Below, piece after piece: positions 11,785 to 22,651 of a stretch of 46,356 nt of DNA (positions are counted from its first letter, which is position 1; every line of letters begins with the position of its first letter). The notes under the pieces are model-generated. The model searched no databases, was not told the DNA's origin, and was given only the letters and a program-made list of their open reading frames with translations. The translations under genes and the position numbers were made by a program. Origin of the DNA: Fonsecaea monophora. Taxonomy: Eukaryota; Ascomycota; Eurotiomycetes; Chaetothyriales; Herpotrichiellaceae. The stretch lies in assembly GCF_001642475.1 (NCBI RefSeq), contig NW_019174103.1, positions 1-46,356 of the forward strand. The letters are read 5' to 3'.

Positions 11785-12033
11785 GTGGTCGGAGATCACA
11801 GAATGCTCTACAATGACCTACAGACTGATCTACAGTTCGTCACCGAACGAGCCACCACTTGGGCCAGTGAGAAGAGATTTACGGATGCCGATCTACAAGT
11901 GGGTACATTAGTCTACGTAGTGCGGAAGAAACCAGCCCGACGTGCATGCGAGGCTAGGGCCTTTCAAAATGTTCTCTTTTTCTCACTGACTCGCGGAACA
12001 TACTGTACACCCTTCCTTCAAGGAGTACTATAA
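11785..12033 (+). pseudogene. Retroelement polyprotein fragment (integrase C-terminal-like)
   Basis: This frame of 82 codons looks like the tail of a Ty3/Gypsy polyprotein. It has an LQ..L.FV.ER pattern, a basic stretch and then LQVGTLVYVVRKK. These resemble the segment in which Gypsy integrases read DL.F...R...Y..KR followed by VGD.VYLLRRN, and the downstream Gypsy element has the counterpart EGGMVYIRRKNIK near 35245. It has no start context, no upstream domains and no clear end, so it is only a fragment. Unlike the other repeats here it retains CpA and TpG, so it seems to have escaped RIP. It could also be chance coding in a noncoding stretch. Confidence 0.35.
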
Positions 12034-12337
12034 CCCTCCCAGTATCATGTCGGCCGACTGTGGTTGCGGATACACTGACCAATACTCAAGATTTGCCGAT
12101 ACCCGCTGCACGCTTGCCCCGGCCTATGCATTATGGCCGGTCGGACATAAAACAATCGCACTAAGAAACGTTTCCTTATCGGGTAGCCAGCCATTAGAGG
12201 AATGAGTTCGCCGAGACTTTTGTGTCTTGGAAGGCTCCTCGTTCATTCAATATAGAGTTCAGAGACAAACTAATATCCTCTGGGTCCGAGTCCTAGTACC
12301 CGGTAAGCTACTGTTTCATCCTAGCAATATTTCCGAA

Positions 12338-13186
12338 ATGCCTGAGAAGCAAACTTCGAAATCTCATTGCCGCGAGCAAGATCTCGTAGGAAAAGTAGCA
12401 ATTGTCACCGGAGCGACCAGAGGGATCGGGTATGCGATTGCACTTCACCTTGCGAAGCGAGGTGCCGGCATTCTGGTTACATCTACAGGCGCTAGCAAGC
12501 ACGTTGACGAGCTGCGGGAAGAGGTGAGGTCCCAGTGCGCACAGTGCGGGAACCAGCCTCCGAAAGTGGTTCATCAAGTCGCTTCCTTAACGTACCTGGA
12601 CGCACACAGCAAGATCGCAAATGCAATTCAGAAAGAATTCGACAGCCACGCAGATATCTTCATCAACAATGCCGCGATAACCGACCGCACATTTCCTGGC
12701 GAGCTTGAGGCAGAAACATTGGACAAACTACTATTATGCAATATCCGGACGCCGGCGATGATCGTGGACGAGTTAGTGAAGAGACGGTATTTCAGGAAGG
12801 AAAGCAGAATCGTCTTCATCAGTAGCGCCGAGAGCGTCAACTGCGAGCCTGCAGTTACCATCTACGCCTCGACGAAAGCTGCCAACGAAGCAATGACTCG
12901 CTGTTATGCCAACGCGTTCGGCGGAAAGAATCCTGCGTTTGAATTTATGGCTGGAACCACCGCCAACAGCGTGCTCACGGGCCTGACGGAGACGGGAGGA
13001 GTGCAGCAATATGGACCAAAGGTGTGGGAGGAGTTGCAAGATTTTTGGGTAGGCAAACAAAAAATACCGCGGTTAGGGCAGCCCGACGATGTGGCAGATG
13101 TGGTGGGATTCTTGTGCAGCAGAGATGGTAGATGGATCACGGGGAGCAAGGTCAGCGCCAATGGGGGGAGTGTTGCGGTCATTTAG
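12338..13186 (+). CDS. Short-chain dehydrogenase/reductase
   Basis: This single-exon gene encodes 282 aa from the ATG at 12338. The open frame extends upstream to 12227 but without an ATG, and the SDR fold begins soon after the chosen start. The cofactor motif TGATRGIG is at residues 24-31, NNAA at 110-113, a catalytic serine in FISSAE near 163, and YASTK places the catalytic Y176 and K180. The C-terminus has the usual P.LGQPDDVADVV and sequence around TGS..SANGG seen in 3-oxoacyl-ACP-reductase-like SDRs. It is convergent with the gluconokinase-like gene, only 145 bp away. Within the sugar cluster it could oxidise a sugar, a sugar acid or an unrelated alcohol; the sequence does not say which. 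Confidence 0.85.
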   Translation: MPEKQTSKSHCREQDLVGKVAIVTGATRGIGYAIALHLAKRGAGILVTSTGASKHVDELREEVRSQCAQCGNQPPKVVHQVASLTYLDAHSKIANAIQKEFDSHADIFINNAAITDRTFPGELEAETLDKLLLCNIRTPAMIVDELVKRRYFRKESRIVFISSAESVNCEPAVTIYASTKAANEAMTRCYANAFGGKNPAFEFMAGTTANSVLTGLTETGGVQQYGPKVWEELQDFWVGKQKIPRLGQPDDVADVVGFLCSRDGRWITGSKVSANGGSVAVI

Positions 13187-13331
13187 GAGTTTCTGTTGCT
13201 ACAGCCCAACGAGACGGTGTTCAAGGATGGCATGGTTTACATTGACCGTCTTCGCCACTATATTATATAGAAAATCATAGAAAATGGAATAGATGAACCA
13301 GAACAAAGCGCGCTTGCTGACCGTCTCCACC

Positions 13332-13980
13332 TTAACAGGTGCCATGACCATTGATCGTCGGTGTTGTACACTCCTCTAATTTTGCCCGAACCGTAGCCAG
13401 GACGTCATTGCAGATGACTTCCCGATCTCGCTGCACGTCGAACTTGATAACATCGAATTCGTCCTCCCCAGGCTCTTCAAGGCTTTCCAGCTGGCTGCGT
13501 ACCATACTCTCCTTCATGTAATGGCCCACACGTGTCCTGACCCTTGCTTGTAGATTTTCCTCATCAGCCTTGAGGTAGATGAAGTGCAATTTTACTGTCG
13601 GATGATTGTACGAGGCTACCCGAAAGACGTCCCGGTATTTGCGTTTCAGAAACGAGCAGGTAACAAGGATGGCATTGCATCTTTGCAGCTCTTTGGTGGC
13701 TGCGTTGCGGAGGGTAATAAGCCAGTCCCATCGATCACCATCGTTCAGCGGTATTGAGTTGCCCATCTTGAATTTGTTGGCCGGAGTGTGGTACTGTGCA
13801 TGTCAACAGAAGTCCTAGTTTGATCAGAGACAGAGGAACAGCACGTACGTCATCTCCCTCAAGATATGGAATGCCGAGTTCTCGGGATAGGTACGAAGCA
13901 ACAGTGGTCTTCCCACAGCCTGCCGGACCACCGACTACAAAAATCGTCTCGACTTTGGGCGGCTGACTCGGTTTGGGCAT
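13332..13980 (-). CDS. Gluconokinase-like sugar-acid kinase
   Basis: Two exons (13980-13849, 13793-13332), joined across a 55-nt intron, encode 197 aa, close to the usual 170-200 aa of thermoresistant-type gluconokinases. The P-loop GGPAGCGKT is at residues 17-25. The family substrate signature runs through the splice as LEGDD then YHTPANKFKMG, followed by IPLNDGDRWDWL. The enzyme phosphorylates gluconate, or a related aldonate, at C6 using ATP. An in-frame ATG at 14067 would add 29 residues of no recognisable domain, so I prefer 13980. It is divergent from the Gfo/Idh dehydrogenase at 14753 and shares its promoter region. Gluconate is the family substrate; a different aldonate is possible. 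Confidence 0.88.
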
Positions 13981-14752
13981 TAAGTCACCGACGAGATCAG
14001 TATGTAGGGCTGTTCTGAAGCGTAAGAGAGAAGATGTCTCTGCTGGTGCTCTCCCAGCAGACAACATTATGGCGGCAACGAAAGACGATGTATCTAGCGA
14101 TCAAGGCAGTATCCGCACAGTAGGTACCTGCAAAGTTGATGTTCGGACTCTCCAAAGCAAATCCTGGAATGTGACATGATCTACCTTTATAAATCGGTGT
14201 AATAGGTGGCAGGCGAAAATCGCCTAACCTGAGCAGCTTCCTGCCTGCCGTAGATTGCCTAACGATGGCATCTTTCGCCCTGTTTGTAGCAGGGTGAGAG
14301 TCCATCTGCCGGATGGCAAAGATTGGAGCTAGTCTCAGACTGGCTTGTTTGAAGAGCAGGATACCATTGGCGGGATACTCATAGCCGAGTCTATCATCGG
14401 ACATATCATAGTTGGACATATCATAGTCGGACATAAAAAAAATCCTGCGCAGAAAATGTCCGGTGCATCACCAAAAGGAGTACGAAATCTCCGGTAGTGC
14501 GTCGACAAGGCTACCTGGCCTGGAGACCGCGCCGCTCAACGGAAGTAAGAGCTAACGAAATGCCCTAGACACCGGGCCGGGGACTGGCACCCCAGAGTCC
14601 CGGTCTGTGGCGTGTTGAGCGCGTGTTGATTGTAGAAAACCTTGAGGTGGGATAGTAAAAGACCTTCGAAGCTGGTCATCCCACCTTCGATCTCCTAGTT
14701 CAATTGCTCACCACTATAGTCACAATTTCGCCATAATCATACATACAGCAAG
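13981..14752. promoter_or_regulatory. Divergent promoter region, kinase / Gfo-Idh dehydrogenase
   Basis: This region of about 770 bp lies between two genes transcribed away from each other. At about 14396-14434 a 15-bp unit (tcggacatatcatag) occurs twice, with one substitution, and is followed by a third partial copy. Such a cluster could bind a regulator, but the function is not shown. No credible ORF is present. Confidence 0.45.
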
Positions 14753-16082
14753 ATGGTTACTCCACGTCGTCTCAAGATTGCCCTCATCGGTCTCGGCCGT
14801 CTGGGTGCAATCCGTGCACGCATTCTCGCTTTCCAGCAGCCTCGCATTGAGCTTGTCGCCGCTTGCGACACCAAAGCCGGGAGCGACGAGTGGGCGGCGG
14901 CTAATCTTCCACCTTCCGTCAAATATTTTGCGGATCCCAACGATTGCATGAGGAACAGCGGTGCCGATGCCGTTCTCATTTCGACGGCGACGGCGACGCA
15001 CGCTCCCCTGATCTGCATGGCTCTTGACCTGGGGTTGGTGAGTCCTGCCAACCGGCGGCTCTAACGATGTTATGGAGCCTCTGAAGCTAACATTTTGCCT
15101 AGCACGTCATGTGCGAGAAGCCCATCTCGGTGGATGTCATCACTACCGAAGAGGTCCTTGCTAAGGCTAAGTCGAAGCCTCATCTCAAGTTCCTAGTTCC
15201 CTTCTGTCGACGATGTGAGTGAAATCGATCTCTGTATCTCAAGTATGACGGCGCTGACATGTATGTAGACGACGACTCGTATCGTGCTGCCAAGGAGGCG
15301 GTCAAGAGTGGCTCGCTGGGCGAGATCCACGCTGTCGAGACTACCTGCCTCGACCAGCAGGACCCTACTGGTAAGCAATCCCTCTTACATTTCATCTTTG
15401 GACAGCCTGGCTAAGCACGTCTATTTAGGATTTTTCGTCACCTTCTCTGCGCAGTCCGGAGGTATCTTTGTTGACATGGGAGTCCACGACGTAAACAATT
15501 CCTCGTCTAGTATCTAAATAGTCTTGCTGACCCAACACCCAGATTGATATTGGTCGATACTACCTGGATGTTAAGTCGGGCCTGACCAACCCAAAGAAGC
15601 AAGTCAACAGAGTCATTGCCATGGGCCAGCAGGCTGTCTATGGCGATCTTGCCAAGTACGGCGACTGTGACAACGGATGGGGTATGGTTGAATTTGCCAA
15701 CGGCAAAGTTCTCACCACCCACTTAGGCCGCACTCTCACCAACGGCTTCGAGGGCTGCACCCGCGTGTGTGGTACCAAAGGCCATTCTGTCATCAACGGC
15801 AACTCCGCGATCAACCGTGTTGAGATTCGTGACTCGTACGGTGTACGAACGGCTACTACCCCTGATGCATTTGTTCTCTACGACAAGTCCTTCCTCAATG
15901 ACCTGGCCGAATTCGCCACTGCTGTTCTCGATGATCAGCCCCTGACTTGCACTCCGGACGATGCCTATGAGGCGGCCAAAATTGCCACCGCTCTACAGTA
16001 CTCGTTCCGCAACCGGGTGCCTGTCTACTTTGATGGCGACGGGCTACCTATCATGGAAACTCCAAAAGTTAATGGTCATTGA
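14753..16082 (+). CDS. Gfo/Idh/MocA-family sugar dehydrogenase (inositol 2-dehydrogenase-like)
   Basis: Five exons (14753-15037, 15103-15214, 15269-15370, 15429-15490, 15543-16082) with introns of 65, 54, 58 and 52 nt encode 366 aa, normal for the family. The Rossmann motif GLGRLG is at residues 13-18. The EKPIS motif, whose lysine is catalytic, is at 100-104. The HDIDIGRY segment at 186-193 supplies the substrate-binding aspartate region. Members use NAD(P) to oxidise cyclic polyols or aldoses such as myo-inositol, glucose or xylose, often giving a lactone or a keto sugar. It is divergent from the gluconokinase-like gene and convergent with the regulator. Together with the lactonase at 24425 and the kinase it could form a sugar-to-phosphoaldonate route (inference). 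Confidence 0.9.
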
Positions 16083-16244
16083 GATGTGTGTTGGTACGAC
16101 TTTTGATGATAGATGGTTTTGGACTCTGTGTTCGTCTGTGTACATTGGGGCCGTCTGCAGACATAAATGCTCCATGAGGGGTTAATTCAACAAGTAGAAT
16201 TATTTTTCATCCCCTTCACATTTACATTCATGTTCAAGTGCCGC

Positions 16245-19200
16245 TCAAAGCCGCGCTTGGTTGTCACCCAGGACGATTGCAGTGTCATCCCACCATGCGG
16301 TACTGCTGTCAATAAAAGGCTGGACGGCTCATTAGCCGCCGAAGCCGAAAGAAAGACGGAACACGTTACTCACGTTTGGCTGGTCGTACGGGGACTCGAA
16401 AACATTCTGGAGGAGCATGGGATCCCAGAATTGGCGTAGCTGGAAGCAAGTTAGTCTTGTCTATCAGGTGTTCATGTGTAAATCTCACAATGTCGTCTGT
16501 CGAATCAGGAGTCGCCATGGGGAACGATGCGCCGGGCATCATCATATCATTTGGTCTCAGCTGAACCTGGGGACCGTCGAATTGATTTTGGCACGGTGGC
16601 GGATTCGCGTTCTCTGTGATTTGAGAATCTGTTGGGGTCGCCGCAAGGTGAATAGTCCTAATAATCTTTGGACGGTCCTGACCCGCCCGCTCTATGAGCC
16701 TGGTCCGCCAGCCGAGCAATTCAACATCTTCACCGTGCTCCCTGTCACCGCCGTTGCTGCTCCGATCTGTATCAGGATCGCGTTGTGGGTCGGCCTTCTT
16801 GCCGTTGCCTGCCACAGAGATCTTGGACAATGCTCGAGCGCGGAGCTTCAAGAGCCACTGCAAATTACGCTTATACCGGGGAGTGCTGGCACCATATTGA
16901 ATTAACGAGGTGAATAAGCTGATAGCGGTGTCAATTTGCTCGAGGGCAAAGGTGGCCATCACGTTACCCGGGTCGCGCAACACCATCGTTCCCAGGCATA
17001 GGGCAGAACCAAATACGTGATACTAGAACCCCCGTTAGCCGTGCAGGTCAGAGATGGAAGATACACGCTCTTACCCAGAAGTTCCACTGCCTGACACTGA
17101 CGGCGGGGAAACGGGTGTGGATGTCGCTGACGATGCCGATAAGGATCTGTCAAGTCAGAAGGTTGTCGCAAGAGGATTTGAGGATGTCCTTACTGCACAG
17201 CGTTCGATCACGGTCAGAAATGAAGGAGCATAAATGGATTCGACACTCTCGCCATCATCGTAGAGTGCCTTTGCGTAATAAGGTCGATGAAGGTTGATAA
17301 TGGTCTCAGAGATATTCAGCGCGAGGTTGGTTTGCTACATAATATCAGCTTTCAAGTCAAGGTTGATAGTACAGATTGATGGACCTGGAAGGAAATGGTC
17401 ATCGATCTCCGGGACGGTTCTGGAGATGCTTCAATCGCCGCTTCAAATTGGGGGTACCGAGAAGGCATGGCCAAGAGCGCTGCTCGACAGCGAAGGGAAA
17501 ATGGAAGGTTGCGTTCGAACTCGCCGCTACAATAATTCAGCCATCTCGACGGGTCATCATGTGGCAAAACATACAGCCTGAGATCTAGGTTGGTGACATC
17601 GGAGTACGCAGGTTTCCGCACCTTCATCGTCATGTTGAGAATCCTGAAGCTGGGTCAATTGAGAAGCAGCATTGTAATTGGTTATACGAACTCGGAAGAC
17701 AGCTGAGACAGCTCAAAGCGGAGAATGGAATAGCTCTTTTCGCCCCTCAGATTGAGTGGTTCGCTGGGAAATGCAGTGTCGCAATGCTCTGGATTGATAG
17801 CGGATCTGGTGGTTTTAGCCTTGGCCTCAGGCATTTGGAGAGATACATACGGCCTTGAGAAGCAATGTGCCTGGAAAACGTCGGCGGCATTACACTCCCA
17901 GAATACTTTGCGTCTCTCCTCGGCGACATCGTGCGGTAGATTCCAGCGTGCACCGTCCCGGTGCATTCCCATCTATGGACCCGCGTCAGCCGCATGCCCG
18001 TCGCTCAGGTGGACTACTTACCGCTTGGACCAAACGCATGACAAGACCCCATAGTGGCCAAGCATTATCACCCCGTCGACCTTTGTCTAACTGCCTACTC
18101 ACAGATTAGCGAAGCGAGAAACGGGATATCTGCCCACGCACAGGTGTAGATGCGCCATCAGATGCTACTAAATGTCAGCGGCCAGCCACTTACTAGTGAA
18201 ATAGAAGCTCACTAGAGTTTGTAGTCCGGCAACCATGTTGTTCGATAGGAAGTCTCCCTTGACCAAGGCCCGTTCCGAGAGATGTAACCAGTCTTCAGCA
18301 GATGAATCGTAGTTGGACATCTCAATATTAAATAAGGTACCCTGTGCCATGATAATGAAAACGAGTGCAATCTCCTGAGGGTTTCCAGGAGTAGATAAGG
18401 AGCCCCCCTCCGCAAGGGTATAGACGCGGTCAAATGTCTTTTCGAAAAGAGCCTTTGGAGCAACATCATGGCTGGATCTTGTCAGTTGGTTGACTTAATT
18501 TACGACTATCACACTCACTGCCATGCGCAATAGCGGTAATAAGCCTCTGCTAGGGTCCATGCCTCCTCCCTTGGAGGCAGGCAGGACAGCAGATCCCGCG
18601 TACTGATGTGAGCCGCTGAGGCATTGAAAGGAAAGCCGATGGGAGCAGTGAGAGAAGTGGGATGATTGTTCAGAGATGGGGCCGAATCCTGGGGCAGCTC
18701 TGGGGTAGGGGCCCGGGTTATCAATGGACTTTCTGATGGATCTTGGGTTTCCGACTAGCAGACTTTAGCTTTCGCTGCAGCTTTGAAGCCATATGACATA
18801 CCTCCTTCAGCCATTCACTGCCTGCGGTCGGGCCGAGGTACTTGGATCGACCCCCTTTGCTAACTATCAGTGTACCGTAGGAGCCGTTACGCTCGCCTTC
18901 ATCGCTGGATTGGGGGGTGGCATTGCTGGTACCACTGGCTCCACTCGGAGCGCTATACAGAGGTTCGGGCATCCTGGCAGAAGGCACGGAAGTTGAGTTG
19001 TGTCCAGGAGGGCCTGGGACGGTGTATGGCTCGAACGCTTGGGCCAGAAGGGTCAGTTGGTCGAGCCCATTGTGGTTGCTGTGGTTGCCATGCATAGTGT
19101 TATGCTGAATGCCACCCGTGGACTGTGGCGCTGCGCTCGCTGCTTCGCCTTGAAGTTGACGCTCTGAGGGATCAAGGTGATATGGCTGCTGTTCGTGCAG

Positions 19201-19703
19201 TCCCTCTTCCATATCATGATGATCGACGGCAAGGTAAGTAGGCAAGATGTTCTCACCAGATTCGATCGAGGACTGCGGCATCTCTTGCTCAGTTTGCCCA
19301 GCATCCTGCCGTTGGCCGGATTGGTCCCGAGAAGTTCGACTGTCGCATCAAACTTAGCTACAATTTGCCTCCTAGGGACGCACACAAACCGGGAGAGCGT
19401 TTTGCTGGTCGGAGCTGCTGCACAGAATTCAATGCGCTGTCGTCGGACACAGTTTGAGCACGGCACTGCAACATCGTTCCAGCTTATCGACTATTTGCTT
19501 TGCGATATGGTCCTTACCTTGCCGATCGCATTTCATCTTGAGCCGGCGACATTCTGGTCATCGAACATCAGCTTTGCTAAACCCAGCCTACCTGTCGCGA
19601 GGATCAACCAACCTGCACAGCTGTAGCACGGCCGCTGTTTTCGCTGCTGCTTGTGAGGTCTTGGACTCTCATCCGCCTCATCATCGTTGCGTAGACGCTG
19701 CAT
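16245..19703 (-). CDS. Zn(II)2Cys6 transcription factor with fungal_trans domain
   Basis: Fifteen exons, solved by hand, give 918 aa: 19703-19613, 19553-19518, 19465-19390, 19339-18756, 18699-18519, 18471-18213, 18164-18138, 18090-18022, 17972-17692, 17649-17385, 17334-17194, 17146-17075, 17022-16489, 16439-16374 and 16319-16245. The first two introns cut the DNA-binding domain, which reads CAECRRLKMKC then CSNC and a last C eight residues on (CX2CX6CX5CX2CX8C). A Q/S/G-rich linker leads to SKYLGPTAGSEWLKE, typical of this regulator class. The fungal_trans core contains NAWPLWGLVMRLVQAMG, MHRDGARW and LHRPYYAKAL. The C-terminus reads ILRQFWDPMLLQNVFES then TAWWDDTAIVLGD. The least certain junctions are 18755/18700 (donor gtcgga) and 17691/17650. 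An in-frame ATG at 19985 is possible but would add unconserved sequence. It is divergent from the flavin monooxygenase and probably controls the cluster. Confidence 0.85.
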
Positions 19704-20162
19704 GAGCTTATCCGACAGAATCGCGGTACTGGAGCTTATCGGTCTTCGCCGTCCGCTAGGGTCGTATGACGAACGCAACGGATATACGAGAAGGGAGGAG
19801 CAAACGTATGGAGCAGACACGCAAAGACCAGCATCAGCCCCGTATTTGAGAATTTGTCCATGAGCCAAGTTGCATGACGACCTCAGCCTTGATACTTCAC
19901 ACGTGATGTGACCCACATCGGACTTTGTCTGGCGATCCGTGGGGGCATTCGCCCGATCACGTGCTGAGATCAGCCTCGGCTCCAAGTTTTATCCCCGATC
20001 CATCAGATTTTGCTGGGGTCAACATCTCAGAGTCGTCGGACGTAACAACGCGTGCAGGGGCGCACCAAGGCGTACCACAGCCATGAATATATACGCAGCG
20101 ATGCTGTTGGAGTTGACGAGGAGAGATGTCTCAGCATCTTGTCATCAGCAAATTTTGCACCT
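19704..20162. promoter_or_regulatory. Divergent promoter region, regulator / flavin monooxygenase
   Basis: About 460 bp separate the start codons of two divergent genes. A TATA-like tatatac lies near 20088, about 75 bp upstream of the monooxygenase start. The open frame upstream of 19703 on the reverse strand means that part of this region could be regulator coding sequence if the 19985 start is used. Confidence 0.45.
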
Positions 20163-22204
20163 ATGGCCCCCTATCTCAGCGTGCACGAGTCTGCCATCGA
20201 CAACGTTGTCGATGTTGGCGATCTCAAGGCCAAAGTCGGCGTCAGCCAGGTCGAGCTGGAGCCGACTGTGAAGCCTCCCGTCGCCGACAACTACATGTAC
20301 GACTTCAAGTACAATCACGTTCTTCCCACTTCCGACGTCCTCGGTGTCGAAATTCCCAGCGACTGCGATGCTCAGAAGGAGGCGGAGGCGATTGTGTCTT
20401 GCCTCTCCAGCGTTCTGGGCAGAGGCGATGCACAGGGTTTCGCAGATATGTTCCTTGAATATGGTGGGATTTCTTCCTGAGCCAGATCGTTGACGGATGA
20501 CTGACTCGATCACCAGGTGTCTGGCGTGATAAACTCGCTTTTACCTGGGACTATCGCACCTTCAACTTTCAACCAGCCATCCTGAAGGCTGCTACCGACC
20601 TTTTCCCTAACACCAAGGCCACAAACTTCAAGTTTCTCAAACCAAGCCCCAATGTTTCACGGCCCTACCCCGACTATGCCCAGCTACAATTCATTGTATC
20701 TTTTGAGACCGAGGCCGCTGTGGTTTCGGCTGTGATTAACTCGGTTCTTACCAAGGATGGCTGGAGAATCTACACCATGCACACCGTCACCGAGAAGTTA
20801 AAACAGTACCCCGAGGTTCCAGCGGCCGACGGGCACATGACTGGTCCCATCAGCTGGGAAAAGCAGAGGGCCGCCGACGTCGACGCTGCCGACCCTGAAA
20901 TTTTAATTATTGGAGGAGGCCAAAAGTGAGTCTTTCATCAATGCCCTAGCCTCATTCGCACATGCTGAACATTCATTAGCGGTCTCGCACTGGCTGCCCG
21001 ATGCAAGGCGCTGGGCATGAACAACCTCATAATCGAGCGTAGCGAGGAGATTGGCGACGTTTGGAAGAAGCGATACGAGTATCTCTCGCTTCACTTCCCC
21101 CACTGGGCCGACGACCTGCCCTACTGCCCCTACCCCAAGCACTGGCCCACGTACACCCCCGCCCAGAAGCAGGGCATCTATATGGAGTGGTACGCCTCGG
21201 CTCTGGAGCTCAATGTCTGGACCAAATCGACGGTTGTCAAAGCCGAGCAGGACGACCAGGGCAACTGGACGGTCGTCATCAACAAAGAGGGTAAGGAGAC
21301 CCGGACACTGCACCCCAAGCAAGTCGTCATGGCCACCTCCCTGTGCGGCGTCCCTATGCTCCCCGCTGTTCCTGGAATGGACGGTTTCAAGGGCGGTGTG
21401 ATCCGACACTCCAGTGCGCACGACAGCTCTCGCGACTTTGTTGGCAAGAAGGTCTGCGTGGTTGGCACCTCGTCTTCTGGCTTCGACACTGCTTTCGACT
21501 GCTCGCGCCGCGGCATCGATGTCACCCTCCTCCAGCGATCGCCTACCTACATCATGTCCCTCACACACTCCGTTCCCCGCATCATTGGCAGCTACGGCCC
21601 CGATGCTGACCTCAATCGCCCTGATATCGAAGAGCAAGACCGGCTCTTCTTTGCCACCCCGATCGGACCCGGCGAGGAGCTCAGCAGACGTAACGCCAAG
21701 GTCCTCGAAGATCTCGACCGACCCCTGCTTGAAGGCCTTAATGCACGCGGTCTGCGAACTTGGCGTGGCCAGCGTGGTACCGGCGGTTCTACTCTGGGCC
21801 AGACTCGCAATGGTGGCTTCTACTTCGATGCCGGTGCTTGCGAGCACATCATCAACGGCAAGATCAAGGTGGAGTCCGGGTACATCGAGAGCTTCACCGA
21901 GGACAAAGTCATTCTCAGCGGCGGCCGGGAGCGCGAGTTTGACCTTATTGTCTTTGCCACCGGCTTCTCCAACGCCATTGACTCTGTCCGATCCATTCTT
22001 GGCGACAAGATCGCTGATCAATGTGGTCCTATTTGGGGCATCGACGAGGAGGGCGAGTTCAAGACCGCCTATCGGGAGAGCGGGGTGCCCAACCTTTGGA
22101 TCATGGTCGGCTACCTTCCTTACACCCGCTTCCACTCCAAGTTGCTTGCTATGCGACTGAAGGCTTTGAAGGAAGGCTTATCGTCTGCTCCTTACAAGAC
22201 ATAG
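20163..22204 (+). CDS. Flavin-dependent monooxygenase with NTF2-like N-terminal domain
   Basis: Three exons (20163-20463, 20517-20925, 20980-22204) with introns of 53 and 54 nt encode 644 aa. About 230 N-terminal residues precede the flavin domain. The segment from about 70 to 210 (VWRDKLAFTWDYR, then SFETEAAVVSAV and DGWRIYTMHT) has the look of an NTF2/SnoaL-like fold. FAD-binding GGGQNG spans the second splice at about 233-238. The NADPH-side motif VVGTSSSGFD is near 398-407 and VFATGF near 561-566. This architecture matches fungal flavin-containing monooxygenases related to plant YUCCA-type enzymes, annotated as FAD/NAD(P)-binding proteins. The reaction is unknown. It sits between the regulator and the aldo/keto reductase and shares codon usage with them. 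Confidence 0.87.
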
Positions 22205-22651
22205 GCATGATAGAATCTCTTTGTTTAATTGTGGTAACGACGGAATTCTCTAGATTTAGTTTAGACATTGCAGCGCCGGTCTAATTTCACCCTTGGTTGC
22301 CAGGAAATATGACAGACTCATTCTCCAAGATCAAATCATCTATTCTACCTCGAATGCAAAAGAAACGCTCATGAGATGTCAGATGCAAAAAATTCGTCAT
22401 GCATCACTTTCGTTCTGTGACCGTGGTTAGACTGTCTTGACTTGGATCGGCCGGAAGATCACTATCGCTCTGGTTCAGTGTCAAGACATGACACAAAATG
22501 GTTGAACCTCTCTCTCGTGCGGCATCCCGTGGGCGTTCTCGTGGAAGGAACATAGAACATAGAGCTTTTCTATTATCATCATGAAATATATCCAGGCTAT
22601 GATAGATGGACACGTCAATGACCGTAATAACTTTTGTATATCTAAGACTAC
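22205..22651. other. Convergent 3' intergenic region
   Basis: About 450 bp lie between the converging ends of the monooxygenase and aldo/keto reductase genes. I see no ORF or repeat of note, and the composition is that of the gene island. Confidence 0.5.

Noticed and set aside
12227..12337. An N-terminal extension of the second SDR by 37 codons.
   Set aside because: The upstream frame has no ATG (it opens at TTG), and the SDR fold is complete from the ATG at 12338.
13997..14434. A reverse ORF of 145 codons upstream of the kinase.
   Set aside because: It has no domain character, lies in the divergent promoter region and includes the tandem 15-bp repeats (as repeated MSxYDM-type residues).
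20903..22135. A 410-codon open frame on the reverse strand opposite the flavin monooxygenase.
   Set aside because: It is an antisense shadow caused by the strong third-position C bias of the real gene; it is rich in low-complexity V/A/G/D and shows no domain, while the forward strand has clear FAD and NADPH motifs.
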